A stretch of 64,000 bases of DNA from Amyloporia xantha (taxonomy: Eukaryota; Basidiomycota; Agaricomycetes; Polyporales; Adustoporiaceae): assembly GCA_036971615.1 (NCBI GenBank), contig JAYKKR010000024.1, positions 434,001-498,000 of the forward strand. The letters run 5' to 3'. Under the pieces are notes generated by a model. It did not search any database. It was not told the DNA's origin and saw only the letters and a program-made list of their open reading frames with translations. Position numbers and translations under genes: made by a program. Below are positions 42,888 through 55,682 of this stretch, one piece after another. Numbering within the stretch: the stretch's first letter is position 1; each line of letters starts with the position of its first letter.

Positions 42888-45096
42888 ATGCCAAGATCAG
42901 CAGCAATTCCGCAGAGGTTGATATTCATGGTCGTATGCTCGGTCGCCATTTCCTTCTATGTCTCAGCCGTTCCAGTTGGTTTCCCCACCTCCATATCTAC
43001 CACCGCTTCACCAAGCCCTACCGTTCCGTACGCCAGTGACGACCCGAACAATGAGCAATGGAACCTGGGCTCCGCCATCGACCCCCAGCCAATCCGAGGC
43101 TCTCTGGGAGCCCCGATCATTGCACAGCAGAACGTACAACTTGGTTTACAGAATCCTAGTCTTCTAGCGCCGCCTACTACCGATCATGGTACCATGTATG
43201 TTACATATATCTCTCCTCATAACCAAAGCATTAATTCTTCTGCATGCCCTAGCGGGAACGCCAAATGGTCGTTTAGTCTAAGCCATAATCGCTTGCAGAC
43301 AGGTGGCTGGGCTCGTCAACAGAACGGTGAGCATCTCACGCTCTACTATTTTGAGATAGCTAATTTAGTGCGCAGTCAACGACATGCCCCTTAGCACTGG
43401 TATGCGATCATCAGCGAAAATCGGTACATACTCACATGAGTCAACAGATCTTGCTGGCGTCGATATGCGGCTCGAGGCTGGTGCAATCCGGTCAGTATGT
43501 CGTACGGTCTGATATCCGTCTGCTAATCATGTAACTTATAGGGAGTTGCACTGGCACACAGCTGCCGAGGTAAGCAGGCATATATATTAAACTAGTGGAT
43601 TTGCTCATGTCCTTGAGTTTAGTGGGCTTATGTTCTCAAGGTTCGCGCTCATGCACACCGTTTGACATTTTCTCTTGACTCCTTTTCTTAGGGCAGTACC
43701 CAAATCACAACGGTCACTCCGGAAGGACAGAATTATGTAGCAACCGTGGTACGTACATTCGATAATCGCGAAATGCTTACCGTCAAGCCGTTTCCATAGA
43801 ATCAAGGAGACTTGTGGTATTTCCCACCTGGACAGCCACATTCTCTACAGGCAACCGCAGATGATGCCGCAGGGTCTGAATTTCTACTAGTAGGTCAAAA
43901 TTATCATATATCTTGAACTCCTTTGATTGATCAGATCTCCGGAAGGTATTTGACGATGGCAATTTTGACGCATCATCAACGTTTTTGGCAGGCTAATCTC
44001 CCGCATCTGGGCTTCTGAACGTGATCTAAGTGGAATCGTTTATATCTAGCTAACCGACTGGCTGGCTCATGTCCCCAAAGAAGTGATCGCCAAGAATTTT
44101 CAAGTCAGTCAGTCGGCATTTGACCAAATTCCAGGCCGAGAGTTATACATATTTCCTGGTGGTGAGACTTCATACGGACTATATCTTATCGTGCAGTCAT
44201 GATCACCCGGTCTGACACTGCTTCGCCTGGCAGACCCTCCTGCTGATGATGCGCAGCCCCCTTCAAGTCCTCAAGGTCCCACCACAGAACCCTACGCGTT
44301 CCCGCTCTCGCAAGTTAATGCAACGCAGTTCCCGGGTGGTACCATCAAGATCGTTGATTCGAGTACGTTCAAGGTCTCAAATACAATCGCAGTAGCGGAG
44401 ATCACGCTAGAGCCTGGCGCGATGCGAGAATTGCATGTGCGTGTGGAGCTTGTCCGATTCATTCCAGAGTGGTTCATCTTACGGTGGCTCAGTGGCATCC
44501 AACGCAAGCCGAGTGGGATTATTTCATGTAAATCTAGGATGGTTTAGTCGTTTCCTTTGCATTTCTCATTCCTCGTATAACAGAGAAGGCTTTGGGCGGA
44601 TGACATTATTTGCCGCCGACGCCGACGCGACGACATTCGACTACCAGGTATGGTGACTACCAAGTTTGCTCCGTAACTACTGAAAAAAATTCCCGTCTCA
44701 TCCAGGGTGGTGATATTGGTTATGTTCCAGCATCTTATGGTGAATGCGGATCTCGTCTGTTTTTGTGAGGTATCAACCCCCTTTTTACTAGGACACTACA
44801 TTGAGAATACAGGGAACACCACCCTACACTACCTGGAAATCCTCAAGACGGGTCAGTTGTCTCCTAATTCACGAGAACGAAACCGTGTGACACGTCTGTT
44901 TTAGACAAGTTTCAGGACGTTAGCTTGAACCAGGCTAGTGTCCTTCACCTCCATGTAACTCGCGGACTGAATGTGTTTGGGTTTTGTTACCCAGTGGCTT
45001 GCTCTAACCCCTCCCGAACTGGTTAAGGCGCACCTTGGCGTCTCGGATGAAACGATCAGTCACTTCACCAAGACGAAGTCCAGGATAGTTGGATAA
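42888..45096 (+). CDS. Secreted bicupin oxalate decarboxylase
   Basis: Converts oxalate to formate and CO2 with Mn in each cupin; secreted by wood-decay fungi to control oxalate and pH. The N-terminus MPRSAAIPQRLIFMVVCSVA is a signal peptide. Cupin 1 shows RELHWHTAAEWAYVLKGSTQ with the metal histidines and glutamate, and GDLWYFPPGQPHSLQ. The lid region is followed by cupin 2, with GGTIKIVDSSTFKVS, MRELHWHPTQAEWDYFIEGF and GDIGYVPASYGHYIENTGNT. The C-terminus reads WLALTPPELVKAHLGVSDET and ends at 45096. More than ten introns are inferred. Two of them appear to start with GC (43988-44049 and 44934-44994). All phases agree. Intact as far as I can see. Confidence 0.9.
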
Positions 45097-45189
45097 TCAT
45101 CAGGCGATTCCTTCCGGGAAGACCTTAGACATGTCCATGTGATTCGTGTAGTGCCCTAACGAGCGAGATGTTGATATCTATCAAAACTT

Positions 45190-45726
45190 TGACTGCCATC
45201 ACTATGCCCTCGCCCCATGATGTTTTTGAATTCAGAGGAGAGTGAGTCGCTGAAGCCCTCAAAGACTGCAGGATATAGATCAGTGTCAACTCTATTGTAA
45301 CATGATAAGATGCGCGCCGTGTTTGCTGGCCGTTAGAAAGCCCGGTCAAGGATTTCCTGAGAGATCCCAAGCATCGCGGGAACGTAGCGAACTCTGCCTC
45401 CCAGAGGTTTGCTGACGACGCTGAGGAACCGGCGGACAGTCTCCTTGGTGATACGGATTGCTCCCCAAGAATTCACTGCGCAGACACCGTGAGTTGTCTG
45501 TTTACCGATGCCTTCCACTTCTCCCAAAGTCCCGTAGCCTGCATGATTGAATACGACATCGAACTCCTTTTGTATATCAGCAAATGCTACCATGATTTCT
45601 TGTCTGTAGCCTTAGGCTTTCTCGACGTGGCGATGGCAACGCCTCCGTTCTTGAAGACCAGCTCCATCAACAGTCGTCCGAACCCAGTCGATGTCCGGCG
45701 ACTATCCAGAACGTCAGCAACGGGAT
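45190..45726 (-). pseudogene. Decayed short-chain dehydrogenase/reductase (SDR)
   Basis: Three segments in the right order show SDR features but in different frames. STGFGRLLMELVFKNGGVAI matches the cofactor-binding region. VFNHAGYGTLGEVEG with VNSWGAIRITKETVRRF matches the NNAGYG and following region. AVFEGFSDSLSSEF matches the catalytic-helix end. NAG has become HAG, the YxxxK active site is not found in frame, and no start codon or splice pattern joins the pieces. I read it as a relic of the fungal NAD(P)-binding SDR family. Confidence 0.7.
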
Positions 45727-46732
45727 AACGTGATACCCATACAATACTCACTCAACCATTGGCAAACGACATGAAACAGGTATCAGGTAGCAAAGGACCA
45801 ACGATGTTTATTCGCCGAACTACTTACCTTTCATCCCAAATCCGTAGCAAATCACCTAGTCCTACGCCATCAAACCTTTCCCCCGAGATGCATTAGACTA
45901 CACGCACATGATGCACTGATTCATGCAAGAGAAACGGGAAACGCGACGGATTTCTAGAGCGCGAACCATTCAAAAGAGAGGCAGATTCGTTGATGCAACT
46001 GAAACGTGAGAGGAAGACGCCCCGAAGAGAGGATGCCCAACTGAAGTGACGGATTCTGGTCTGTCGAATAGAGACTATGTCGAGAACATCGCCACATCGC
46101 GATGCATCACACAATCTGCCCCGACAGAAGCCGCCCGAAGAAGTTTGCAACAAACAGTGTCCAGTAGAGAATCTCTTCGATTTCAAATCTTCCGAATGAT
46201 AAGATAGCTATAGCGACTTGACGTTCTCTTACTATTAGGGCTATTGATAACCAGAGTGCTAAGTCAGCATTTGAAGAAGTACGAATGGTGGCAGGACTTA
46301 CTACGAATCATGTATACTGGCGCGCTATAGACCAACGTCGGTGCAGGGCATCTAAGTGAGCCAGTGGAAGATTCTTGAACTCGCGTGTATAAGTGGCCAT
46401 CACGAGTTATACTGAGACAGATTCCACCAAAGCAGCATAGCGTATCTGGTGTTCGAATATGCAGCCCCTACCTGCGCGTCATCTTAAAAATAAGGTCATT
46501 CACCTCCCCGTCAGGAGGCTCTACCACAGTTTGAGATTGAAGATTGGTTGGCATTGATTCAAGCATAACAAGTAGAGCTAGGTAACGCTCATCTCGACGA
46601 CAGAGATAGATAGTCATATGAGGTGCTCAGTTGTAACTGTGCCGAACAGGCGGTAAATAATGTCACCGCTGAACGAGCAAAGGCTTGATAGCAAAACGAT
46701 ACCTGACTCTGGAAGGCATTCGCCTATGGCGA
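45727..46732. other. Intergenic stretch, no supported gene
   Basis: A+T-rich sequence with nothing recognised. A 97-codon open stretch near 45893-46186 lacks any family signal. Confidence 0.4.
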
Positions 46733-47722
46733 TTACTTGGCAAGCTGTGCTTCTGCCTCCTTCTGCCTCTTCTCTGCTGCTGCCTTGGCTTCGCTGAGAG
46801 GCTTACTCCATCTCGCCTCTGGTGGATCCCAAATGCCCAGTTCCCGCTTCATCTCGTTGACGTCCTGGCCCCACCTTTCTTCCCAGTAGACCGTGATCAG
46901 ACTCGTAGCACCGCTTCCACACTTGACTGCCCAGGGCACAAACTCTCGGAACAACCTTGCGCGCTTCTCCGAAGTGAGACGCAGGTGCCCGAAATGCGGC
47001 GGAGAAACCAGCTACAGGTAAACCGAGGTTGGCGAACTCGAAGAACTTGAGCGCGAGCTCGGACTCGACATTGACTGGAAGTGAGCAGATGCAGTGGTAA
47101 AAGTCGTGGCATTCGCGGTAGCGTTGCATCACGTAGGCCAGCTCTGGATCATCGACGTAGTGCACCTGAAGAGTTTATGATTTAGGCCCGGTGCGTGACA
47201 CAGAAGGAATGACGCACAGGCTCGCGTGTATCCGGAGTGACACCGCAGCGTTCAAGCCATGTAACGTACGACCGACCGAACGTGCCTTCGGGAAGCAAGG
47301 CAAGTTTGTTCATGTCGACTGTTTGCGAGTTGACTCTTGGCCTGTCCTTCAGTATTCTCCGCCCCTCGGCACTCTCGAGCATTGCGTCTCGTAATCGAGG
47401 CAGCACTGGTCCTGAGGTGATATCTCCCAAGGCCGCTACCATATCTGGGGATACAAAAACATATGCCTCAAGGATCACAACATTTTATTGAAGACTCACC
47501 ACCTCTGCGAGGGTTCGCAAGGGACATGAATGCAGAGCCGACTGCTAAGAAACCAGCTTCGAACCAGTTGAGGGGAATATGTCCGTCATAAGACGGCTGG
47601 GAACTAGCAGCACGTGTGTGCCATTGGGAAACGGAGAGACTGAGATGTGCTCTTCGCGATACAGGAAACTGTGCAGGCGCAGTTGAGCGAGCTGCACGGA
47701 GCGAATTGGTGAGTAGAGACAT
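46733..47722 (-). CDS. COQ4: Ubiquinone biosynthesis protein COQ4, mitochondrial
   Basis: COQ4 is part of the coenzyme Q synthome on the inner mitochondrial membrane and is needed for ring modification. The N-terminus is rich in Arg/Ser ([20 protein letters not shown]), as expected for a mitochondrial presequence. Then come [52 protein letters not shown] and [20 protein letters not shown]. The Zn/metal motif [17 protein letters not shown] is intact. The stop at 46733 follows a Lys/Ala-rich helix. Between GFSAAF and [14 protein letters not shown] the frame shifts by one base at an AAA run (46992-46994, plus strand). Removing one base restores the family sequence, so I suspect a consensus error. 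Confidence 0.88.
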
Positions 47723-49777
47723 GGCACGTTGTGGACAGTGGATCCGCCACCTTCACGGAGTCCTCCAGCCATATTGAATCGGAGTTTGGAATATTTGAAG
47801 CCGCATAATGCAACAATTCCTTCTCTGCTGAATCCTACGATGGGACTTTAACGGTTCCTTGTCCTTGCGTGCTGTGTACCCTGCTGCTTTATCATTCAGT
47901 CTTGTCGTGCACAGTCGATGTCTATGGATTTCTCTATGTTTAATATTCACCGAAGGTTGGACGCCCCCACTAGCAGAACTCGGACTATCTGACTCCTCTG
48001 AAGGAAATTCTGATACGGAGTGACTGAGTCTATGGGGCGCCCGTTGAACCTGCTGCCGACATAGCGGAGGCTCCTTGTCAGCTTATACTTGTTTGTCAAC
48101 TAGTCTTTACTTGGTCGCTCCAGTCTTCCAGGAGACGTTGAGTGAAGACCGTCAATGATACTGTGAGTTTCCTATCATCGATGTTTGCCCTGACTCGCGG
48201 CTGCAATCAGATAATGCAGTATTCCTCTCCGTATTCCCTGCTGCATGTCGTCATTTTTCCCCCTTGCACTTTCTAAATTTGGTGAAACTACTGTAACTAG
48301 TATGACCTTGAGATCTCGTTACAGCGACGGTAGCTCGTTGCTCATGTCATGACTTGTCAACTAGCAATGCCGTAAAGGTGCTCAGTGGACTATTGAAATT
48401 CCACAACTTGCTCAAAAGTTCAAAACTGGTGTTCAAGAAGCTGCTCTGGAGGCTTTTAAGTTTCAGATTACGAAAACATATTCTGATCTCTGCAGCAAGG
48501 CTGCGGTTGTCCAGGGTACTGAGCACATTCTTTCTGCTGCAATCTTCTTTTTCCCAGGTCAGTCTAGAATTTGATCTCGTGGCCGAAGGAGAACTTCCCG
48601 AGTCTAGATTCATCAAATCTTGCCAACTTTTAGCGAGTCCCCAATCGCTTGAGCGACCTGAGAAATTTCACAGGCGTACACATTCTGAACCACGCGGGAG
48701 GTTAGGATACATATGTACTGCATCGCTCATTCGTTCATGAAATGCCTCAAGTCGAGAGAAATTTTTGGGGGCATATACGTGTCGCCAGATCAGTATCAGG
48801 TATGGTACTGATGGACGCTTGGATGCATGAAGAGTCCCGTTTGCAGACGCTTCACAAAATACATTCTGATCGGGACGACATGACCGTTTAATCCCGTTTG
48901 GAACTCTTACTGACTGGCGACATCTCTGGAGACCCGCGGCAATTCCCAGTGCAGGATCAAAATAGAACGCCGGAGCATCCCTTCATAGGGTCGTGACGAC
49001 TCGCACATGTCGGCACAGTTGTTGCATCTTTCAAGGAGAAATGTCGCTTGCGATCTCCAGCTTTATAACGGCACCGGTCACACGGGATCACTTCCGTAAG
49101 AGCCTCATCTGGAAAATCTTGTTTCAGTAACATTCTGATAAGCTGCGACAGAGTACTCAGAGGGCTTCCTTACCGACGATCGCACCCGACGTCACGGTCA
49201 GGATTTTGTGAAGCAGGCAATGTTCTGTGCTGCGTTTTCTGTCTTCGGAGAAGGGACCTGCTTCACGCATTCGTACTGTCCGTTGTCGTCCCTGATTCGA
49301 AATGATCGGGCGCGTCTCTCGGAAATGGCACCATTCCCGCAATACGTTCACCATTGTCAAGCAAAGTTTGACAGCCATGCTTGTATGCGACAGAAATGGT
49401 GCCTAAGGTGCCTAGCCGTGGAGGTGTTTTGCGATCTGCGAAACCGATCCGTGACTTTCGGTGGTAGGCACTCACGAGACACGTAGCGCCAAACGCGTCT
49501 CCAACAAAAGCAAGCGCGACGGCACTAGAAGTCGGGATATACAAGCGGCTAATTTCATGGCGATTGATCGCAGATATGCTGTAAGAGTGCCAGTACTTAT
49601 ACAAGGGAAGCTCTGTCGAAAGTCGCTATCTCAGCTCCGCTCGTTGCCAAAGGTCAGGCCTCAATGTTATGTAAAATGAGCGACATACGGCTATATTCAT
49701 TCTTACCATGATATATCGACAGTACGCCAGCATCTGGCCCTGGTGGTGATTGTTTTGACGCATACGAACAGCATAAG
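47723..49777. other. Long intergenic stretch, no supported gene
   Basis: About 2 kb. A plus-strand open frame of 128 codons at 48354-48740 and a minus one of 113 codons at 49263-49604 have no domain or splice context. The left end is the COQ4 promoter side and the right end leads into the DUF6534-like gene. Confidence 0.35.
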
Positions 49778-51786
49778 ATGGCGACTGAAGGCGAAGAGCT
49801 AGCTAATTTCGCGTATGTTGTGCTGTCCGATTTATTTCTTGTTTCCTGTAGATCCTGTACTCACTCGGAGAATGCAGCGATGGCCCCGCCCTGGTTGGCA
49901 TCTTTATGAATGTGATGTCCGTCATCTGATTCCGATCTCTTCAACGGGTTTTATTAACATTGTCTTACAGGCTGTACGGCGCAATGATCACCCAGACGTT
50001 CTTTTATTTCTCAACTTACAGAAAGTTCGTCCACTAGGGTTCTCCTTCCCCACATTCAGACACTCAATGACTTCTTTCATCGTAGCGATCCAAAGCGCGT
50101 TAGATACTATGTAAATGAAATCGTCATTTTTGCCAGTATGCCAAGCTTAAATGCGTGCATTTAGGTCGCCATCCTCTTCCTTGCCGACACTCTGAACACT
50201 ATATTCAACATGTGGTGGATATATGGGGTGTTGGTCAACAATTTTGGTGCGCATCAGTCATTGAAAGCTATTTGTGACGATTCTGACGAGCACCACAGGA
50301 AACATCGCGGCGCTGGGTGTTGGTAATTGGTGTACGTTCAACGCTCCCCGATTCGCCGGGGCTATTGTTGACATACCCCCTGCAACCCCTAGTATTCGAG
50401 ACAGGTAATGACCTTTTGTCTGCTCAATGCTTTCGGACGTTTATTGGAATTTGTCCACTTGCTATCAGAGGAAGCTTTGGCAGTAAGTGATACTTCACAT
50501 TCGATGATTCCTGAACGCATGAAGTCAACGATATGTGCGATATCAGGGCATCATCGCGATGCAGGTTCAGGGATTTTACGCATGGCGCATATATAAGCTT
50601 ACTCAAAACCCATGGCTTGTTGCTGCGGTTATGGTGCCTTCTGTCGTCGGCGGTTGTACGTGTCTGTCTTCATCGATACTGCTTAGGACCATCTGACATT
50701 TGAACGAACAACGTCTATCGATTATTGATCACCAATCTGCCCGCGAATGCAAAGTATCTGGTATAGGAACCGCCATCGGTGTTGCCATCCGACCTGAATT
50801 CTCTGGACTGCAACGTCTAAAGGTGCATTTCCTGCCCGTATATGTACGCCGACTGAACTAAAATCATTTGGACGCGTCTTGTGTATTGCAGGCCATTGTT
50901 CTTCTCTGGCTTGCTGGAGCTGCGGTGAGCGATATGGTCATCGCGGTGACATTGGTCTGGCACCTGGTAAGTTTATATTCCAGGATTTTGGACAGTAAAA
51001 TGCATCTGAACTTGCTATGGGCCACTGCAACAGTACCGTAGCCGGACAGGTTTCTCAAGGACAGACACCATGATCTCGAGGATTATTCAATGTCAGTGAC
51101 CTCGCTCACGGCGTTGGACTCTATTGAACAACTGTTTTTGCATTAGTGACATTATCAAATGGCCTCCTGACTGCTAGTTTTGCCCTGGCAGACATTATAG
51201 CATACCTGTCTACGGTAGCAACTGTTTCCTTCCCGCTGTCTCGGATGATCTAACCAATAGGCTACGTTTATTTTCCTCCACAGACTCGAGGTTATCACAT
51301 AGGTGAATAATCTTTTTTTCTCAAAGTCCAACCGCGCTCAGGGGTGTCAACTATTTCAAGGATTCAATTACGTGCTTTGCAAGCTGTATGTGGCGATCAT
51401 TATGTCCTACCAATTGATTTGGAGCTGACAGGCCGCCACTTTGCCAGCTATGGCAACTCGGTGATGTCCAGCCTCAATGCGAGGGCGATCCTCATCAACT
51501 CAACGTCAAGAGGAGATATTTCATTCCCGCCTGGATCTGTGGGCCCGGTGAGTGACGACGACGTGGTATTCGCGAAGCCCTCCCGACCAACACAGGTAAA
51601 GTCCGCTATTCCCGCCGCCCAGTTTGAGGTCGTTACAGATTACTTCTATTCCAGGTGATGGTGAACGTGGAAACCCATGAGATGGCGGACGTCCACATAC
51701 GGAAGAATCCGCCTGATCAAGAATGGAATGATCAAGAATCCGGCGAACTTGATAGTCGTGATACAAAGGCCGTTGTCGGAATCTAA
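49778..51786 (+). CDS. Multi-pass membrane protein, DUF6534-like
   Basis: This is a large mushroom-specific membrane family of unknown function. The start MATEGEELANFA splices to DGPALVGIFMNVMLYGAMIT, then QTFFYFSTYRKDPKRVRYY, VAILFLADTLNTIFNMWWIY, GIIAMQVQGFYAWRIYKLTQ, AIVLLWLAGAAVSDMVIAVT, YRSRTGFSRTDTMISRIIQ and VTLSNGLLTASFALADIIAY. A stretch with YGNSVMSSLNAR ends the hydrophobic part, as is typical of this family, and a polar cytosolic tail ends at 51786. At least six hydrophobic helices are visible. Ten or so introns are required; exon junctions in the last third (51230-51450) are not fully resolved. Confidence 0.7.
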
Positions 51787-52346
51787 CGGTGTCGCTAGGA
51801 CTGTCGGTCCTTGTATATGAGTGTTTGATGATCGACTAGGTACAAGGCTTTACGTGATGCATACAAGTTCATGTATTGACCCTAGGTGCTGCCGACACTC
51901 GTGACTGCAGTGGAGTAGTCTGAGAAATATATGACCATTCGCTATCACTGTGGCCGAGCTGTGTGAGTCTCCAAACCCTATCCATGAGAACGCTGGATCG
52001 CCATATTCACACTGCGAAATTGCAATTTTGAGGCAAAAATAGTTGCATTCAATATCATCTGAAATGTAATGTGATGGACGTACAATACGCAATCAGCAGT
52101 TTAACTTCTTATTCTGGGCATGGCATCTAGCCTGACTTGCTGCAGACAAGTGGACTCGGAAGTAGTTCCAGAACATCGACTTATTAGGTGATCCTTATCT
52201 TCCTGGATAAATTCGAGAAGCAACAGGCGTCCGAAAAGACGTCTCGGCTCGCCACCGCCACGGTCAGGAGGTCAGAAAGAGGCGTCCACAATATATATGA
52301 GATGCCATGGTCTCGTTTGCTGCACATCTTATCGAGCCTCCAAACC
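51787..52346. other. Intergenic stretch between the membrane protein and the oxygenase
   Basis: No supported gene. An A+T-rich motif, TATATATGAG, at about 52291-52300 lies some 50 bp before the oxygenase start and may be its TATA region. Confidence 0.35.
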
Positions 52347-53771
52347 ATGCCGGGCGTCACAAGCTTTCCCCCATTCCCGGATGGCGTTCCAACCCACCCT
52401 CTACTGGTGGTAGACTACCAACGGATAAAATCAGGTGAAAGTAATGAGATCGACAAGCTATGGGAGGCAGCCACAAAGTTAGGCTTCTGGTAGTAAGTCA
52501 TCAACCTAAAGAACTCTCATTCCATGCGATGACGCTGGCCCACTTTGTGTGCGGGACAGTCTGGAGAACCATGAGGCAGACGAAGAGGTAGCCGAAATGT
52601 TCGAAATGGGTGCTGAAACCATGGCGCTCCCGTTCGAGGAGAAGATGAAATTCGAGCAGGGTGATGGTGGAATGTCCTGCGGGTAGGCAACAAATGCTAT
52701 GCGTTGCGCATACATGCGCTAAACCGAGGCATAGATACAAAGCGGCAGGTGCAAACGCAACTGACGAGACCGGGGCATTAGATACTGCAGAGTTCATCAA
52801 TGTGTCCAAAGACGATGCACTAGCGTGGCCAAAGCAGGCTCACCGAGCATACCCGTCTACAGTCAATGCCCGCATGGAATCCACCATAAAACCATTCGTC
52901 CGCAAGTCTCTGGAAATCAACAATACATTGCTCAGCGTGTTGAACGACAGGCTAGGGCTGCCGGCGGGCGCATTGGCTAAGCGACACCTGATAGGGGAAT
53001 ACAGCGGGAGCGAGGCCCGATGCATCAAGACACCACCCATGCCAGCCGGTACGCCTGAATCCAAAGCAGCACTAGGGGCCCACACAGACTTTGGTTCACT
53101 GGTAGGCAATCAATCAGATGTTCATGAGTGTCGAATGCTGAAATGTTTGTACCAGTCTTTCCTACACAACCGTCTCGGTGGCTTACAAGTGATGGTTCCT
53201 GGAACCCAGACATGGCAATATGTGAAGGTACTCTGTTAGGAAGACAATGTGTGTGTTGTTTGGTGACGTCTTTATCAGCCGATCCCGGGGCACGCTATAT
53301 GCAATCTCGGTGATGCCATGACGATATTCAGCGGAGGGATCCTCAAGTCCAACTTGCATCGTGTCGTGTAAGCTATACAATCTTATGCAGAGCTTGAACT
53401 GACCGATTGATACTACACGCATTCATGTGCAGCTCGCCTCCGAAAGACCAGGCCCAGTACGTGCGCTGGTCTCTCGTATTCTTCACAAGACCTGGAGACT
53501 CGGTTGAGCTTCGTGCACTCAAGGACGAAAGCCCTCTGATTGCAAATGCGGTCGCCGCAAACCTGGAGAAAAACTTTGACACCGGTTCGACTTCAAAGGA
53601 ATGGTTCGCCAGAAGGGTCAGGAACCAGAGGATCAAGAATCGGAAGGTAGCTGACCGATTCCGAACATATACCCGTAACGTTTTGAAACCGTCGCTGACA
53701 TTCTATTATGACAGGGCCCGGAGACTTGGCGTGCAAGTCGGGGGATGGAACATCAGCCTTCTGCTATCTGA
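52347..53771 (+). CDS. 2-oxoglutarate/Fe(II)-dependent oxygenase (isopenicillin N synthase-like)
   Basis: A soluble non-haem iron oxygenase of the plant/fungal IPNS-like type; the substrate is unknown. The start is MPGVTSFPPFPDGVPTHPLL. The N-terminal DIOX_N part includes WEAATKLGFWYLENHEADEE. The iron ligands are HTD in ALGAHTDFGSLSFL and the distal histidine in SGGILKSNLHRVVSPP, and the 2-oxoglutarate-binding RxS is in YVRWSLVFFTRP. Exons join in phase, including the last (RNQRIKNRK to GPETWRASRG), ending at 53771. About 350 residues, the usual family size, with no signal peptide. The motif set is complete, so an active enzyme is likely. Confidence 0.85.
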
Positions 53772-54589
53772 AGATGCACAGGAATAGACGGCGAAAAGTG
53801 AAACCTGTGCTGTGAATGTATAAATAAATTGCATGAATGTCGCTCTATTCAAGTCAGACTGCAGGCTAAACTGAGACCGTCGTTGATGGGCCAACGCAGA
53901 GCCTTGGGTACCTGTGAAATTCCCGAAGAAGCGCTACTGTTAGAGCTCTTCACATTTATTGTTTAATAGCCATAACGTAGCACATTGTCCGACTCTCGAG
54001 GCATGAGATGAGGTCTTCGCTATAGTTTTCCGCCATTCGGAATCTGTTCGGCGAGCCTATTCGAACAGCTCTCAGTGGTTACTTACAGACGCCGTGGAGC
54101 CGGGACGAGGGGCACCGAATGGATCGGAGGGCGCATTAATTGAAGACATTGAGCGCTCCTGCGACATCGGCACGAAAGACAAGCGACGTCCTAGGCGTCG
54201 ACAAGACTAGTTCATAAGGGGATAAAGAGGCTTCAATCGCGGGCACAGCGTGGTAATCGAATTACTGCCAGTCTTGAGTGTCCTTCCTACTCGGCATCAT
54301 TTTCGATATGGTCGACTCACCTGGTAGTTAGAACTGCGACTCTCCTACGCAGCGCAGTCAGTCCGATCCTGACATCATGTCCTGCATTCACGTTATATCA
54401 GGTACCGAATGTGGAAACAGTGTGAATCGAATGTCTCTTTTGTTGGCAATGCTCCCAGGAAGACCGTTGTAAATAATGTTCATTGTGTTTGTAAAGAATA
54501 TATTGCTTTCCAAGACATCTTACAACCTATGAAAACAGAGTTGAAACTCCATACTTCTGATGCAGACAGAAGAAACCGATAAATACCTT
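53772..54589. other. 3' spacer, no supported gene
   Basis: Region between the convergent ends of the oxygenase and the YggS-type gene. No tRNA, repeat or coding signal was recognised. Confidence 0.4.
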
Positions 54590-55618
54590 CTACGCGGAAG
54601 TCACTTCGCTCTTCTTTGGCCTCGTTCCAAAAATTCCGGTCCCGACGCGGACGATGTCGCTGTCACTCTTCAGCGCCGCCTCGAAGTCGCTCGACATACC
54701 CATGCTCAACAGCAACTTGCCTCCCTCGCCCCATTTACCCCCATCACTCGCCAATCCTGCCTTGATCAACGCCTCCTGCAACAAATCGCGCGTGTGCCTC
54801 AGTCGTTCGAAGTCCTCGTTCGGCTTTTCAGCCAACGCCAAGGACTCCGTGAGCGACCCGATGGTCATGAGGCCCTGTAGGTGCAGTTTGGGGCATTCGG
54901 TGACGACATGTCGGGCGACCTGGACGAGCTCAGGCTCCTCCTCCGACCCGGGCGCGGCCTCGGCGGACAGCGGGGCTAGCCCAGACTTGTTATCCTCGCC
55001 GGAGGTGTTGACCTGCAGCAGGACATTGAGCGGTTCGGTGCGGTCGGCGGAAAGGGCTTTGTTCAGCGCAGTGGCAGCCTTGGTCGAGGTCACCGTCTGG
55101 ACCGCGTACAGGTTCGGGATGGCTGGCCAAGGGAGGAGAATTTCAGAGGCGTCACTGCGGCCAGAAAGCTCGGAGAACTGACAGTTACATACACGCAAGA
55201 ATCTTCGCCTTGTTCGACTGCAGCGTGCCTATGAAGTGCCAGCGGATCTCGTGAGGTAGCTGTTGCCCGATTTCAGTGCGGTTGACCTCGGGAGCGTAGA
55301 CACCAATAATACACTGACATGTTCGGCCTTATCCACCAACTCCTGTACGTAGTTCTCCCCAAAGTCCCTCTGGCCCAATTCGAAGCAGGCCAGAACGTCC
55401 GATGCAGGCTTGTACTTTGAGACCGCGACGAGGGTCGGCTGCCTTCCCTGCTCCGCAGATGATCCCGCCGCTTCCTGCACCCGCTGCCGGATTTCCGTTA
55501 TTGACTCTCGCAGTTCAGCCAGTCGCTCTGGAGAAGCTGTTGGCGTTGTGGACATGGTTGACAGTCTAATGCAGGCACGGGCATACAAAGGAGAGCGCAG
55601 AACAAACGGCGGACGCAT
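54590..55618 (-). CDS. PLP homeostasis protein, YggS/PLPBP family
   Basis: Binds pyridoxal 5'-phosphate without catalysis and buffers vitamin B6. The residues upstream of [12 protein letters not shown] ([20 protein letters not shown]) look like a mitochondrial leader, so both starts may be used. The PLP lysine is in [20 protein letters not shown]. Then come [15 protein letters not shown], spliced via a GTCAGT donor at phase 0 to [19 protein letters not shown], then [51 protein letters not shown] and [12 protein letters not shown]. It is complete relative to the family. Two other PLP-dependent genes lie in the window but not next to it. Confidence 0.9.
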
Positions 55619-55682
55619 CTATCGCGATGCGTTAAGTGCGACTTTGGGCGTCTACTTTAGAGAGATCTAGAATTCATCTCCA
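55619..55682. other. Short spacer upstream of the YggS-type gene
   Basis: Promoter side of the gene, directly abutting the inverted-repeat element. Confidence 0.4.

Noticed and set aside
54290..54370. Possible tRNA-like sequence upstream of 54.4 kb
   Set aside because: Only a T-arm-like stretch is visible; no acceptor stem or anticodon arm can be formed.
54654..55181. 175-codon open stretch on the plus strand
   Set aside because: Antisense to the YggS-type gene, which has full family motifs.
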